Counted from the stretch's first letter, positions 28,449 to 38,288 are shown. The stretch is 64,000 nucleotides of DNA from Chlorobiaceae bacterium (GCA_013334965.1 JAAXWO010000006.1:1-64000); one strand, 5' to 3'. Notes: a model not told the origin generated them from the sequence alone. A program made the numbers and translations.

Positions 28449-30013
28449 CGTCGCGATTGTTGTGCTTGTGAACCCAACAGCCCGATGATCGATTCAATAT
28501 TTACCTTACCCTGTGTGTCGATTTCGACACACAGGGTTTTTTCATCTCCGTCAGGAGGCTCGTTCGAACCCATCTGCATCTCAAGCACTCTCAGGTCGGC
28601 CTCTGAAGCGTCGAGACCCTCCTCATTTCTGGCAACGATCCTTTTTCGAAGTTCTTCCGGCGGAGCATGGAAGCAGAGGATGCGGCATTCGCACCTCATC
28701 GCTTCAGCCATGACGATAAAGGTCGTTCTCCGGCTCTTTTTCAGGAAGGTGGCGTCCACGATGACCGTATAGCCGCCGGCGAGGGCTGATGACGCAGCTT
28801 CGATCAAGGCGTGGTAGGTTTGTTGCGTGGTTTCTGCGGAGTAGATGTCGAGTCCTCTATCGGCACTTCTTTCCATGCTGTCGATGCCGAAAAGCCGTTT
28901 TCGTTCAACATCTGAACGGATGTGCACGAACCCGCCGAGGTCTGCGAGAGCCGAGGAGAGCGTCGATTTTCCGCTGCCTGACAAGCCATGGGTAATGAGG
29001 AGCATCGGTGATCGAGGTCTTGCATAATCAAGGGCAAGCTGCAGATATGAATGGTGCTCATCGAGGGTTTCTGCTTTTCTCTTCTCGTCGCTCTCCTGTG
29101 CATAACGGATCGAAGTCACCTTCGCCCTTACCAACGCACGGTATGCGCAGTAGAATCCAAGCAGGCGGAGCCCGTGATAGTCGCCGCTTTCTGAGAGATA
29201 TGCGTTCAGGAAGCGCCATGCGAGCCGGGTTTGGGCGGAGTGCTGCAGATCCATGAAAAGAAAGGCCGTATCGCTGATGACGTCGATGACGCTGAGCTCA
29301 GGGTTGAACTCGATGCAGTCGAAGATCATGATTTTGCCTTCCCGGATCACCATGTTGCCAGTGTGCATGTCTCCATGGCACTCGCGTATCATGCCGCCGG
29401 CCTTTCTCAAGTGGATGACATCATCGAGTCGAAGCGCTTCGTCGATCGTCCAGTTGCGGAGCTTTCCGATGTCGGCGCTTTCAGCCTCCGATCGGATTAC
29501 CTGCTCTGTCAGGTCGAGATTTTCCAGCATAGGCTTCAGCAGGACTTCGGGGGTCCCGAACCCGGAGGACTGATCGGCCCGGGGGGCGGATGCGTGGAAC
29601 GCGGCGATAATGGATGCGGCTTCTTCGACATGACGCAGGGTGAGCTCCCCTTTGCCCAGAAGGCGATCGAGTTCGAAGTTTCGGTCGAACTGCACCATCC
29701 GGACGACATAATCCATCGGGACTCCGTCATCACCGATATGGATGTTTCCGTTCGACGAGGATACCTGGAGCACGTCGATATAGAGTTCAGGACAAAGCCT
29801 CCTGTTCAGCCGAAGCTCCTCGAGACAGCAATGCCTGCGTCGGTCGAGGGTGGAGAAATCGAGAAAACCGAGGTTTACCGGTTTCTTGAGCTTGTAGGCA
29901 TAGGTTCCGGTAAGGAATATCCACGAAATATGGGTTTCGACGACAATGATATCCTGTTCGACGGGGTGAGGATAGGCATCCGGGTGACGCAGTGCTTCGG
30001 CTACCGGGTTCAT
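28424..30013 (-). CDS. phosphotransferase-like / P-loop ATPase fusion
   Basis: A 529-residue protein of a known two-domain type. Residues 1-340 resemble aminoglycoside/kinase-fold phosphotransferases: Lys in [17 protein letters not shown], Brenner-type catalytic motif [11 protein letters not shown] and metal-binding DCIEFNP. Residues 345-529 are an AAA_33/zeta-toxin-like kinase domain with Walker [12 protein letters not shown] and a following [10 protein letters not shown] segment. Substrates of both parts are unknown; such fusions are usually annotated as AAA-family ATPases. The last 25 bases overlap the convergent iron exporter gene. Confidence 0.82.
   Translation of the reverse strand: MNPVAEALRHPDAYPHPVEQDIIVVETHISWIFLTGTYAYKLKKPVNLGFLDFSTLDRRRHCCLEELRLNRRLCPELYIDVLQVSSSNGNIHIGDDGVPMDYVVRMVQFDRNFELDRLLGKGELTLRHVEEAASIIAAFHASAPRADQSSGFGTPEVLLKPMLENLDLTEQVIRSEAESADIGKLRNWTIDEALRLDDVIHLRKAGGMIRECHGDMHTGNMVIREGKIMIFDCIEFNPELSVIDVISDTAFLFMDLQHSAQTRLAWRFLNAYLSESGDYHGLRLLGFYCAYRALVRAKVTSIRYAQESDEKRKAETLDEHHSYLQLALDYARPRSPMLLITHGLSGSGKSTLSSALADLGGFVHIRSDVERKRLFGIDSMERSADRGLDIYSAETTQQTYHALIEAASSALAGGYTVIVDATFLKKSRRTTFIVMAEAMRCECRILCFHAPPEELRKRIVARNEEGLDASEADLRVLEMQMGSNEPPDGDEKTLCVEIDTQGKVNIESIIGLLGSQAQQSRRHAETPKK
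28508..28542 (+). terminator. intrinsic terminator inside the convergent coding region
   Basis: 14-base perfect arms ACCCTGTGTGTCGA and TCGACACACAGGGT with a two-base spacer (effective loop slightly larger), followed by a run of six T. It is 60 bases after the plus-strand exporter stop, and the T run is on that strand only, so it terminates the plus-strand transcript. It lies within the coding sequence of the minus-strand kinase gene, encoding part of its C-terminus (around [10 protein letters not shown]). Confidence 0.88.
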
Positions 30014-30176
30014 GGTGGGTTGACTTGTCGTTGGGGCTCGGAGAGATGAGGCCTTACACTGAAACTACGGGAAAAAAAGGAGATTGCCTGAGCCTGGAAG
30101 GCTACGAAAAACATGGACGATTCTTGATGCGACAGGGGGCGAAGTGCCGGTGATTCGGGGGTTTCTTAAAAAAAAA

Positions 30177-30197
30177 TTGTAAATTAAAAGTTTACAA
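30177..30197. promoter_or_regulatory. palindrome upstream of uspA
   Basis: TTGTAAA-N7-TTTACAA, a perfect 7-7-7 inverted repeat 46 bases before the uspA start, in an AT-rich patch that also holds a nine-A tract. Size and position fit a dimeric regulator site, but I cannot name the regulator. Confidence 0.5.
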
Positions 30198-30243
30198 CCA
30201 GCCTTTATATATCGCCAAAATATCAGTACTAAAAGCGTAATCG

Positions 30244-30678
30244 ATGATACAGCTTTCCAAAATCCTGTGCCCAACCGATTATTCGGATACTTCGGACAAA
30301 GCTGTCCGGTATGCCATAGAATTTGCCCGACGCGTCAATGCCCACGTCAGGTTTCTGCATATCCAGGAGCCGGAAGGGATCGTGCGTAAACTCGGGAACG
30401 ATGAGTCTCCCATGTCCGACAATTTTACCAGGATGCTTCTCGCAGAAAAAAAGAAAGGCCTTTCTGCAGACGTTAAAATCGTCAGCGGCGTGCCTACGGA
30501 TGCGATCATCGAGCATGCCCATGAGTGGTTTGCCGATCTCATCATCATGGGTTCTCACGGGCGAAGCGGCCTCATAAGGCTTATGATGGGCAGCGTCGCA
30601 GAAGCGGTGTTCCGTTCGGCAGCCGTTCCTGTGCTGCTCGTCAAGCAGGATGCCGTCGACAAGGCCATTCCGGGATAA
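30244..30678 (+). CDS. universal stress protein (UspA family)
   Basis: A 144-residue single-domain UspA protein. It begins with the typical ILCPTDYSDTSDKAVRYAIEFA and carries the ATP-binding signature GSHGRSGLIRLMMGSVAEAVFRSAAVPVLLV (Gly-2X-Gly-9X-Gly-Ser), so it is of the ATP-binding class. The cytosolic role in stress survival is general for the family. It is 38 bases upstream of the class I fumarase gene on the same strand, possibly one operon, with a palindrome upstream. Confidence 0.92.
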   Translation: MIQLSKILCPTDYSDTSDKAVRYAIEFARRVNAHVRFLHIQEPEGIVRKLGNDESPMSDNFTRMLLAEKKKGLSADVKIVSGVPTDAIIEHAHEWFADLIIMGSHGRSGLIRLMMGSVAEAVFRSAAVPVLLVKQDAVDKAIPG

Positions 30679-30716
30679 CCCCTCACCATATTCATCCACT
30701 ATTAGCAGTTGACGTC

Positions 30717-32237
30717 ATGAAAAATTTCAGGGACTCAATGATAGCCTTGATCACCGAGACATCCGCGAACCTCCCGAGCGATGTGCGTCGTGCCATCGCC
30801 GATGCTTTCGAACAGGAGACTCCGGACTCAAGGGCTGATCTCGCCATGTCGACCATTACGGTCAACATCGACATGGCTGTCGACAACAACGGTCCGGTCT
30901 GTCAGGACACCGGGATGCCTACCTTCTTCGTGCATGCGCCAAAAGGGGTCGACCTGCTCGCCATGAAAAAGGATATCGAGTCTGCGGTCACAGAGGCCAC
31001 AAGGACAGGAAAGCTTCGCCCTAACGCGGTCGATGCGTTGACCGGCAAGAACTCGGGCACCAATCTCGGCGAACATTTTCCCGTCATCCATTTCGAGCCA
31101 TGGGAGAGGGATGAGGTCGAAGTGAAGTTCATCCTGAAGGGTGGCGGATGTGAGAACAAGAACGTCCAGTACTCGCTGCCTGCCGAAATTCCCGGACTCG
31201 GTCGTGCAGCGAGGGATATCGACGGCGTCCGCAAATGTATCATGCATGCGGTATTTCAGGCCCAGGGCCAGGGATGCAGCCCCGGTTTTCTCGGCGTAGG
31301 CATCGGCGGCGACAGGACCAGCGGGTTTGACCTCGCAAAGCATCAGCTGCTCCGATACGTGGACGACACGAATCCGGACCCCGAACTCGCGAAACTCGAA
31401 AAGGAGATCCTTGAGAGCTCGAACCAGCTGAACATCGGCCCAATGGGGTTTGCCGGAAAGACGACCCTCCTCGGATGCAAGATCGGCAAGTCGCACAGGG
31501 TGCCAGCCAGTTTCTACGTGTCGGTCGCCTACAACTGCTGGGCATATCGTCGTCTCGGCGTGACGATCGATCCTGTTGACGGCTCGATCACCGGCTGGCA
31601 GTATCGCAAACCTGATGAAGTCAAACGTATGGCCAGAGGCGCAGGAATTCCGCTGACAGGCCGCGAAGTGGTGCTCCAGGCTCCGGTAAGCGAAGAGGTC
31701 ATCAGGCAGCTCAAGGTCGGCGATATCGTCATCGTCAATGGCGAGGTCCACACCGGTCGCGACGCTTTCCATCATTATGTGATGCATCATGACCTGCCGG
31801 AAGGGATGGATATCCGCGGAGGAATCATCTACCATTGCGGTCCGGTCATGCTGAAGAACGAATCCGGGGAGTATCGTGTCCTGGCGGCGGGGCCGACCAC
31901 CTCGATTCGAGAGGAGCCATATCAGGCTGATGTCATCAAGAAGCTCGGCCTGAGAGCTGTGATCGGCAAAGGGGGCATGGGACCCAAAACGCTGCAGGGC
32001 CTGAAGGAGAACGGCGCGGTCTATCTCAATGCCATCGGCGGAGCTGCACAGTATTACGCGAAGTGCATCGAAAAGGTGACCGGCGTCGACTTCCTCGAAG
32101 AGATGGGTGTTCCGGAAGCGATGTGGCACCTGCAGGTCAACTCGTTTCCTGCGATCGTGACCATGGACGCTCACGGCAACAGCCTTCACCAGCAGGTGGA
32201 GGATGAGTCCCTGGGCAAACTCGAATCGTTCGCGTAA
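30717..32237 (+). CDS. fumarate hydratase, class I (iron-sulfur)
   Basis: A 506-residue class I fumarase with alpha and beta parts fused. The N-terminal part has the conserved VCQDTGMPTFFV (cluster Cys), QGQGCSPGFLGVGIGGDR (cluster Cys) and NIGPMGFAGKTTLLGCKIG; the C-terminal part has IVNGEVHTGRDAFHHY and GKGGMG. It uses a [4Fe-4S] cluster sensitive to oxygen. I start at ATG 30717 because MKNFRDSMIALITETS fits the family; the open frame further upstream overlaps uspA. It presumably works in the reductive TCA cycle or fumarate metabolism next to the carboxylase gene downstream. Confidence 0.93.
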   Translation: MKNFRDSMIALITETSANLPSDVRRAIADAFEQETPDSRADLAMSTITVNIDMAVDNNGPVCQDTGMPTFFVHAPKGVDLLAMKKDIESAVTEATRTGKLRPNAVDALTGKNSGTNLGEHFPVIHFEPWERDEVEVKFILKGGGCENKNVQYSLPAEIPGLGRAARDIDGVRKCIMHAVFQAQGQGCSPGFLGVGIGGDRTSGFDLAKHQLLRYVDDTNPDPELAKLEKEILESSNQLNIGPMGFAGKTTLLGCKIGKSHRVPASFYVSVAYNCWAYRRLGVTIDPVDGSITGWQYRKPDEVKRMARGAGIPLTGREVVLQAPVSEEVIRQLKVGDIVIVNGEVHTGRDAFHHYVMHHDLPEGMDIRGGIIYHCGPVMLKNESGEYRVLAAGPTTSIREEPYQADVIKKLGLRAVIGKGGMGPKTLQGLKENGAVYLNAIGGAAQYYAKCIEKVTGVDFLEEMGVPEAMWHLQVNSFPAIVTMDAHGNSLHQQVEDESLGKLESFA

Positions 32238-32369
32238 GCCACGGGGGTGAAGCCCGGTGTGTCCTGAAGGAGACAGAAAAGTAAAATACAACGCAGTTTT
32301 TCCTGCCTCTGAAGACACCGGCAGGGGATGCTGCATATCGCATCAGTAATCACCAACGACAGTTGTCAT

Positions 32370-34241
32370 ATGAAAAAAATAGGGTTCATGGATGTCTCTT
32401 TCCGTGACGGGTTCCAGTCCTGTTATGGCGCAAGGGTCAAAACCGAAGATTTCCTTCCTGTGCTCGAGGCGGCGGTCCACGCCGGCACCGACAATTTCGA
32501 GATCGGCGGGGGCGCACGTTTTCAGAGCCTCTACTTCTACTGCCAGGAAGATGCCTTCGAAATGATGGACGCCTGCCGAAGGGTTGTCGGTCCTGACATC
32601 AACCTGCAGACCCTTTCCCGCGGCGCCAACGTCGTGGGGCTCGTGTCTCAGTCGAGGGACATCATCGACCTGCATGCGAAGCTGTTCAAGAAACATGGCG
32701 TCAGCACCATCCGTAACTTTGACGCCCTCATGGATGTGCGTAACCTGGCCTGGTCCGGTCAGTGCATCGTGAACGCCGGACTCAAGCACCAGGTGGTGGT
32801 CGCCCTGATGGGACTTCCTCCCGGCCTGAAGGAAGCCTATTGCCATACCCCCAGGTTCTACCTCGACAAGCTCAGGGAGATCCTCGATGCAGGCATTCCG
32901 TTCGACAGTGTCGCCTTCAAGGACGCGTCAGGCACCACCACCCCTGCAGTGGTCTATGAGACCGTCAAGGGTGCTCGGGCGATGCTCCCGGCAGGCACGG
33001 TTCTCGAGTTCCATACCCACGATACGGCAGGCATGGGCGTAGCCTGCAATTTCGCTGCCATTGAGGCCGGTATCGACATCATCGACCTTGCCATGGCTCC
33101 GGTCAGCGGCGGTACGGCCGAGGTCGATATCCTCACCATGTGGCACCGCCTGCGCGGAACGGACTATACGCTCGACATCGACCAGGAGAAGTACCTTGAG
33201 GTGGAATCGATGTTCATCGAGCACATGGACAAGTACTATATGCCCCCCGAGGCCAAAGAGGTCAACCCGGTCATCCCGTTCTCCCCGATGCCGGGCGGCG
33301 CCCTGACGGCGAACACGCAGATGATGCGTGACCACGATACCCTGCACTTTTTCCCTGAAGTCATCCGCAACATGCGTGAGGTCGTCGCCAAGGGCGGTTT
33401 CGGCACTTCGGTCACCCCTGTTTCGCAGTTCTATTTCCAGCAGGCGTTCGCAAATACGGTGCAGGGCCCGTGGAAAAAGATCGTCGACGGTTACGGAAAG
33501 ATGGTTCTCGGCTATTTCGGCAAGACTCCTGCGGAGCCCGATCCTGAAGTGGTCAGGCTGGCATCCGAGCAGCTCGGCCTCGAACCGACGGTTCAGGATG
33601 TTCACGATATCAACGATCGCAATCCAGACCTTGGCGTTGAGCACAACAAAAAACTGCTCCGTGAGGCGCACCTTCCTGAAACGGACGAAAACGTCTTTAT
33701 CGCAGCGACATGCGGGGCCAAGGGAATCGCATTCCTGAACGGCGACAAGCCGCTCGGCATTCGCTACAAGAAGGTTGTCGAAGCTGAAGCTGAAGCGAAA
33801 AAGGATGAAGAAGAGCTGAAGGTTACCTCTTCGCCCCTTGCGCTTCCGGAGCGTTTACAGGAGCTTATCAGACCTGCTACCCGCAGCCTTTCAGGCAACT
33901 ACCTCGTCATGGTCGACGGCAAATCGTTCAATGTGGTTATTGCCGACGGCGTAGCGATGGCCCAGTCCGTTGCCCCCGGAATGCAGGCGGTCACCATTCC
34001 GCAGATGGCTCCAGTGCAGCAGCATCACGGCACACCCGTTACGGCGCCGATGGCAGGCAACGTCGTCTCTGTGGCCGTAAAGGTCGGTGATGTCGTTGTT
34101 GAAGGTCAGGAGGTGGCGGTAACTGAAGCCATGAAGATGGAGGCGCCAGTGAAGTCTCCTGCGGCCGGCCGTGTGGTCGCTGTCAACATCAAACCGGGCG
34201 ATTCCGTATCTGCCGGCCAGATTCTCCTGTACCTCGAATAA
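32370..34241 (+). CDS. pyruvate carboxylase subunit B / oxaloacetate decarboxylase alpha-type protein
   Basis: A 623-residue protein with three regions. It starts with an HMGL-like TIM barrel carboxyltransferase (MDVSFRDGFQS, catalytic Lys in FKDASG, metal His in EFHTHDTAGMG). Next is the conserved PYC_OADA domain (around GYFGKTPAEPDPEV). The C-terminal biotinyl domain has the biotin-Lys motif EAMKMEAP. It transfers carboxyl between biotin and pyruvate/oxaloacetate. No biotin carboxylase or Na-pump subunit is adjacent, so a split pyruvate carboxylase feeding the reductive TCA cycle is likelier than a sodium pump, by inference. The ATG at 32370 is used (MKKIGFMDVSF); an upstream in-frame Met is less plausible. 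FRDGFQS replaces the usual LRDAHQS. Confidence 0.9.
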   Translation: MKKIGFMDVSFRDGFQSCYGARVKTEDFLPVLEAAVHAGTDNFEIGGGARFQSLYFYCQEDAFEMMDACRRVVGPDINLQTLSRGANVVGLVSQSRDIIDLHAKLFKKHGVSTIRNFDALMDVRNLAWSGQCIVNAGLKHQVVVALMGLPPGLKEAYCHTPRFYLDKLREILDAGIPFDSVAFKDASGTTTPAVVYETVKGARAMLPAGTVLEFHTHDTAGMGVACNFAAIEAGIDIIDLAMAPVSGGTAEVDILTMWHRLRGTDYTLDIDQEKYLEVESMFIEHMDKYYMPPEAKEVNPVIPFSPMPGGALTANTQMMRDHDTLHFFPEVIRNMREVVAKGGFGTSVTPVSQFYFQQAFANTVQGPWKKIVDGYGKMVLGYFGKTPAEPDPEVVRLASEQLGLEPTVQDVHDINDRNPDLGVEHNKKLLREAHLPETDENVFIAATCGAKGIAFLNGDKPLGIRYKKVVEAEAEAKKDEEELKVTSSPLALPERLQELIRPATRSLSGNYLVMVDGKSFNVVIADGVAMAQSVAPGMQAVTIPQMAPVQQHHGTPVTAPMAGNVVSVAVKVGDVVVEGQEVAVTEAMKMEAPVKSPAAGRVVAVNIKPGDSVSAGQILLYLE

Positions 34242-34288
34242 GCCGCGAACATAGGAACATAGAATTGCCAGGCTTTGGCACACAATGC

Positions 34289-34318
34289 AAAAAGGCTACC
34301 TGAATCGGTGGCCTTTTT
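34289..34318. terminator. bidirectional intrinsic terminator
   Basis: AAAAAGGCTACC-N6-GGTGGCCTTTTT, a 12-base stem with one wobble pair and A and T runs on opposite sides, so it works for the plus-strand carboxylase gene (stop 48 bases before) and for the minus-strand leucine-rich repeat gene (stop about 60 bases on the other side). Confidence 0.9.
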
Positions 34319-34380
34319 GTGTTTTCGGCTCCCGGTCAGGCAGCCTTCTTTTTCTTGAACTGAAATCCGGATCGGGCCTT

Positions 34381-35583
34381 TCAGTTTTTGACGACCACCT
34401 CACAGGCCGGATGGAGCCTGATGAAATGCTCTATTTCCGAAGATGCGATATAATGCGAAGAGATCTCGAGCTTTTCGAGGTTCTGCAGGTGCATGATCGG
34501 GGCAAGGGAGTTGATTTCAGTGCCGGTGACGATCAGCTCTTCAAGATCTGACAGCCCGGCGAGAGGTTCCAGGCTCTGTATTCCGGTCTGTTCTGCGCTC
34601 AATTCCCTCAGGCTCGACATGTTCCTCAGGGGTTCGAGGGTCGAGATGCCTGTCCGGCTGCAGCGAAGGTATTCGATCTTGTCCAGTTGCGCAATAGGTT
34701 CGAGTGTTGTTATCCTCGTGCTGTTGACGCCGAGCTCTATCAGGTTTTCCAGGTGCCTTATGGGGTCGATCGTGCTGATTTCCGTCTTGTAGCAGCTCAG
34801 TTTTTCGAGATTGACGAGCTCCCTGAGCGGTGAAAGGTCGCTGATGAGGGTTTCCGAGCAATAGAGCTCCTCGAGGTTTACCAGCGAGCGTATCGGTTCG
34901 AGGTCGCTGACCTCTGTGCTTGAAATCCAGAGCAGCTTCAGCGAAACGATGTCGCGTAAAGGTTCAAGCGAGGTGAAGTCGCAGTCGAACGCATAGAGGC
35001 GCTTGAGGTTCCGCAGATTTTTCAGCGGATCGAGGTTTTCTACAGGCGTTTCGTCACACCGCAGTTGCTGCAGGTTTTCGAGCAGGCTTATCGGGGCGAG
35101 GTTGTGAATCCTCATGTTGTCGCACCGGATGCTCGTCGAGTTCAGGAACGTGAGCAGTTCGGCGTCTGCCGGGTCGCGCTGGATTTTCAGGGTGTGCTTT
35201 ACCACCTCTTTCCAGTCATGGCCAAGCGCGCGGAACCAGTCGTGACGCTTCTGGGGGTCTCTGAGCAGCACGGCTCTGGACGCTTCGAGCGCATGTTTTT
35301 CGGCGATGGAGAGTTGCGATACGATTCCTCCATGCAACGGGCCGGTATGATCGGCAGAAAAGGTCACTGTCGGTGTTTTGCCTGTGTCGAGATTTTCGGC
35401 GAGGCACCGGATGTACCACTCTGCTTTCTTGTCCTCGATGATCCTGTTATGTTTTTCGAGGTTCTGTTCGTCGAGGGTTGTGATGTCTTCGATGATGTCA
35501 TTGCTGCATCTTGGACAGATTGCATTTTGTTCAGTCAGGGGAAATCCGCAGACAGGACATTGTTTGTAGATGTTTTGCTCCAA
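34381..35583 (-). CDS. zinc-ribbon and leucine-rich repeat protein
   Basis: A 400-residue protein without signal peptide, so probably cytosolic. The N-terminus has a zinc ribbon (CPVCGF, then CPRCSND). A middle part (about 60-150) is helical and without recognisable domain. The rest (about 155-385) holds about eleven leucine-rich repeats of 22 residues of the internalin type (LEPLRNLxNLxxLxCsxTxISd). This arrangement occurs in several bacterial proteins of unknown function. It is alone on its strand and shares a bidirectional terminator with the carboxylase gene. Confidence 0.85.
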   Translation of the reverse strand: MEQNIYKQCPVCGFPLTEQNAICPRCSNDIIEDITTLDEQNLEKHNRIIEDKKAEWYIRCLAENLDTGKTPTVTFSADHTGPLHGGIVSQLSIAEKHALEASRAVLLRDPQKRHDWFRALGHDWKEVVKHTLKIQRDPADAELLTFLNSTSIRCDNMRIHNLAPISLLENLQQLRCDETPVENLDPLKNLRNLKRLYAFDCDFTSLEPLRDIVSLKLLWISSTEVSDLEPIRSLVNLEELYCSETLISDLSPLRELVNLEKLSCYKTEISTIDPIRHLENLIELGVNSTRITTLEPIAQLDKIEYLRCSRTGISTLEPLRNMSSLRELSAEQTGIQSLEPLAGLSDLEELIVTGTEINSLAPIMHLQNLEKLEISSHYIASSEIEHFIRLHPACEVVVKN

Positions 35584-35921
35584 TGTGGATGTGCCATTGA
35601 GGGGTTATGTGAGCTTGATTTTATTATTCAACATAAGAAAAAAAAAGGCTTAAGCCATACACGTCACCTCACCCTGAAGTAAAAGCGCAGTGTGGCGGCA
35701 TGTCGATATCCGAAACCCGGAAAAGGAGGGTGCCGCCATGACGATCGGGGTGAACTTTTACTGGTATATGTTGTTATATACATAGCGCGTGGTAAACGAC
35801 TGCAGAAAGGTCATGCGCATGTGGGATTCTCGCCGGAAGTCCTGTTGATCCTTCATTCAGACAGAAATACACTTTTGTTTTCAGTCAGTAATGTAATGGG
35901 GCAACATGCCCGGGAGAGTTC
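35584..35921. other. intergenic region upstream of the GH65 gene
   Basis: Divergent promoter region. An A tract of about ten lies at 35638-35649. A very short open frame at 35738-35785 (15 codons, MTIGVNFYWYMLLYT) is preceded by a strong SD (AAAGGAGGG, spacing 8). It may be a leader peptide or chance. The arms GGCGGCA and TGCCGCC (around 35693 and 35730) could pair over the SD. Confidence 0.4.
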
Positions 35922-38288
35922 ATGGCCAGCCACGCTTTAAAATATCCCCCTCAACCGGGGAACCCCCTTGATATACTTTTCGAACTCTCCTCCGAAGAGT
36001 GGCTTATCCGTCGGAAGGGGTTTCGGAAATGGCCCAAGTTCATTCAGGTCAATGAGACGCTGATGACCATCGGGAACGGATATCTCAACATCCGTGGCAG
36101 CCTTGAGGAACTCCCTCCCGGACACAGCGGTGGGATGTATCTTGCCGGCATATACGATAAATCCGAGTCTGACGTTGAAGAGCTTGTCAAATGCCCGATG
36201 TGGACCGACGTATCGGTCTGGCATGAAGGGGACAAGTTCTGTCTCTCCTGCGGCGCACCGATAGCTCACGAGCAGATTCTTGACATGAAGAAAGGGATTC
36301 TGCACAGGAAGACCACCTTCAAAAACGAGCAAGGCCGGATTCTTACCCTTCAGACCTCGAAGATGGCGTTCATGCATGATCCGCACAGGGGTTACATGCG
36401 GGTCATCGTAACCCCGAAAAATTTCTCTGGCCAGATCCGGGTGCTTTCCGGTTTGAACGGCGAGGTTTTCAACAGGGGTTACTTTCCCCGGGAAATGTAC
36501 AAACATCTGCAGCTCGAACGGATAGAGCACGGCAGGAACTTCATGTACCTTGAGATGAAAACCCGCGAGCAGGGGATACGGATTTCCGAAGCCGCGTCGT
36601 GGAAGATGATTTCGGATGTTGGGCGGATGCTTCAGTGGGAACCGAGGATCTACGGCGAGAAGTTTGCAAGTGAAATCACCATAGAAGCTTCCCGTGGCCA
36701 GTCGTACTCGTTCGAAAAACTTGTTGTGGTCCTGACAAGCAGGGAGTATCCCGAGGGCCCGATGATCAAGGAGACGATCGGTCAGCTTAAAGGTTACGTC
36801 CGTGCCGGCCCAGGTCCCGAGATAGAACGGCATCTTGCCGCGTGGAGCAAGCTATGGGAACAGGCCGACGTGCGCATTGACGGTGACGAAACGGCGCAGA
36901 ACGCCCTTCGCTACAACATCTACCAGTTGCTGATCAACGGTCCGGTCAGGCCGACAGGTGTCGGGGCAAAATTCCTCAGCTCTGAAGGCTATATGGGCCA
37001 TGTTTTCTGGGATACCGAGATATTCCTCCTGCCGTTTTATATCCACAACTTCCCGCCCGTGGCGCGCAACATGCTGATGTATCGGTACAACACGCTTCCA
37101 GGGGCGTTCAGGAACGCCGAGAAGATGGGGTACCTGGGCGCCAAGTATGCATGGGAGTCTGCAACCACAGGCCAGGATGTCACACCGCGATTTGCCTCCA
37201 AGCTTGAAAAAACCATCAGGCTTATTTATACAGGCATGGAGGAGGATCATATCGTCTCCGATGTCATCTACGGAGTGGAGCGCTATTTCAGGGTTACGGG
37301 AGACGAGGATTTCCTCTTGCATTACGGCCTTGAAATGGTATTCCTGACGGCACGCTTCTGGGCAAGCAGGGTAGTAAAGAACGGGGAGCTCTATGAGATT
37401 CTCACGGTAATCGGTCCGGATGAATTCCATGAACATGTCGACAACAACGCCTACACCAATTTTCTGGTTAAATGGCACCTGCGGCTTGCAGCCATGCTCT
37501 ACAAATACATCGGCAAGACCAATCCCGCAGTTCTTGAAGAGGTGGAAGCCAAAACACTTCTCGCCGACGATGAACCAGATCATTGGCTCGATGTCAGCAG
37601 GAGGCTGAAATTCACCCAGAATCCCGAAACGAAGCTGATCGAACAGTTTGACGGTTACTTCTCCCTGAAGGATTACGTGATCCGGTATCGCGATCGAACC
37701 GGGCAGCCGGTGCTTCCGCTCGGGGTGAATTACAAGAACATCGGCCGTACCCAGCTGATCAAGCAGGCTGATGTTCTGCTCATGATGCTGCTGTTTCCCC
37801 ACGCGTTCAGCGCCGAGGAGAAGCAGGCCAATTATACCTATTACGAACAGCGTACGCTCCATAAATCGTCGTTGAGCCACTGCACCCACGCCATGATGGG
37901 GCTCGCAGTTTCGGAGCGGGTGAACGCTTACCGCTACTTCATGAAAACGGCCCTGTTCGACCTTGAGAACCTGCACAACAATACCGAACTCGGCATTCAC
38001 GCGGCATCGGTCGGCGGTACGTGGCAGACCGTCATCCACGGATTTGCCGGGCTTACCCTCAAGTCAGACCGGATCGTGCTTAATCCATGGCTTCCGAAGA
38101 AATGGGAGTGCCTGTCGTTCCGGGTCAAATGGCGCGAGCGCCTGGTACATCTTGACATAACGCATGTCGAGGTTTCAATCCGGATAGATGCCGAAGAGGA
38201 TATTAACCTTCCGTGTACCCTGAATGGTAAAACCACCAAAATAAGTAGCAATGAAACACATCGATTGAGCTATTGCCCAACAAGATGA
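35922..38288 (+). CDS. GH65 family disaccharide phosphorylase
   Basis: A 788-residue glycoside hydrolase family 65 protein (kojibiose/maltose/trehalose phosphorylase type). The N-terminal beta-sandwich starts at about 20-300 with NETLMTIGNGYLNIRG. The (alpha/alpha)6 barrel carries general acid E501 in IGPDEFHEHVDNNAYTNF and the phosphate-site motif IKQADVLL. It is followed by the C-terminal beta domain. The enzyme cleaves an alpha-linked glucose disaccharide with phosphate to give beta-glucose 1-phosphate; which disaccharide cannot be read off. A glycosyltransferase gene follows after 16 bases, so the pair probably makes or turns over a glucoside. SD GGAGA precedes the ATG. Confidence 0.9.
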   Translation: MASHALKYPPQPGNPLDILFELSSEEWLIRRKGFRKWPKFIQVNETLMTIGNGYLNIRGSLEELPPGHSGGMYLAGIYDKSESDVEELVKCPMWTDVSVWHEGDKFCLSCGAPIAHEQILDMKKGILHRKTTFKNEQGRILTLQTSKMAFMHDPHRGYMRVIVTPKNFSGQIRVLSGLNGEVFNRGYFPREMYKHLQLERIEHGRNFMYLEMKTREQGIRISEAASWKMISDVGRMLQWEPRIYGEKFASEITIEASRGQSYSFEKLVVVLTSREYPEGPMIKETIGQLKGYVRAGPGPEIERHLAAWSKLWEQADVRIDGDETAQNALRYNIYQLLINGPVRPTGVGAKFLSSEGYMGHVFWDTEIFLLPFYIHNFPPVARNMLMYRYNTLPGAFRNAEKMGYLGAKYAWESATTGQDVTPRFASKLEKTIRLIYTGMEEDHIVSDVIYGVERYFRVTGDEDFLLHYGLEMVFLTARFWASRVVKNGELYEILTVIGPDEFHEHVDNNAYTNFLVKWHLRLAAMLYKYIGKTNPAVLEEVEAKTLLADDEPDHWLDVSRRLKFTQNPETKLIEQFDGYFSLKDYVIRYRDRTGQPVLPLGVNYKNIGRTQLIKQADVLLMMLLFPHAFSAEEKQANYTYYEQRTLHKSSLSHCTHAMMGLAVSERVNAYRYFMKTALFDLENLHNNTELGIHAASVGGTWQTVIHGFAGLTLKSDRIVLNPWLPKKWECLSFRVKWRERLVHLDITHVEVSIRIDAEEDINLPCTLNGKTTKISSNETHRLSYCPTR

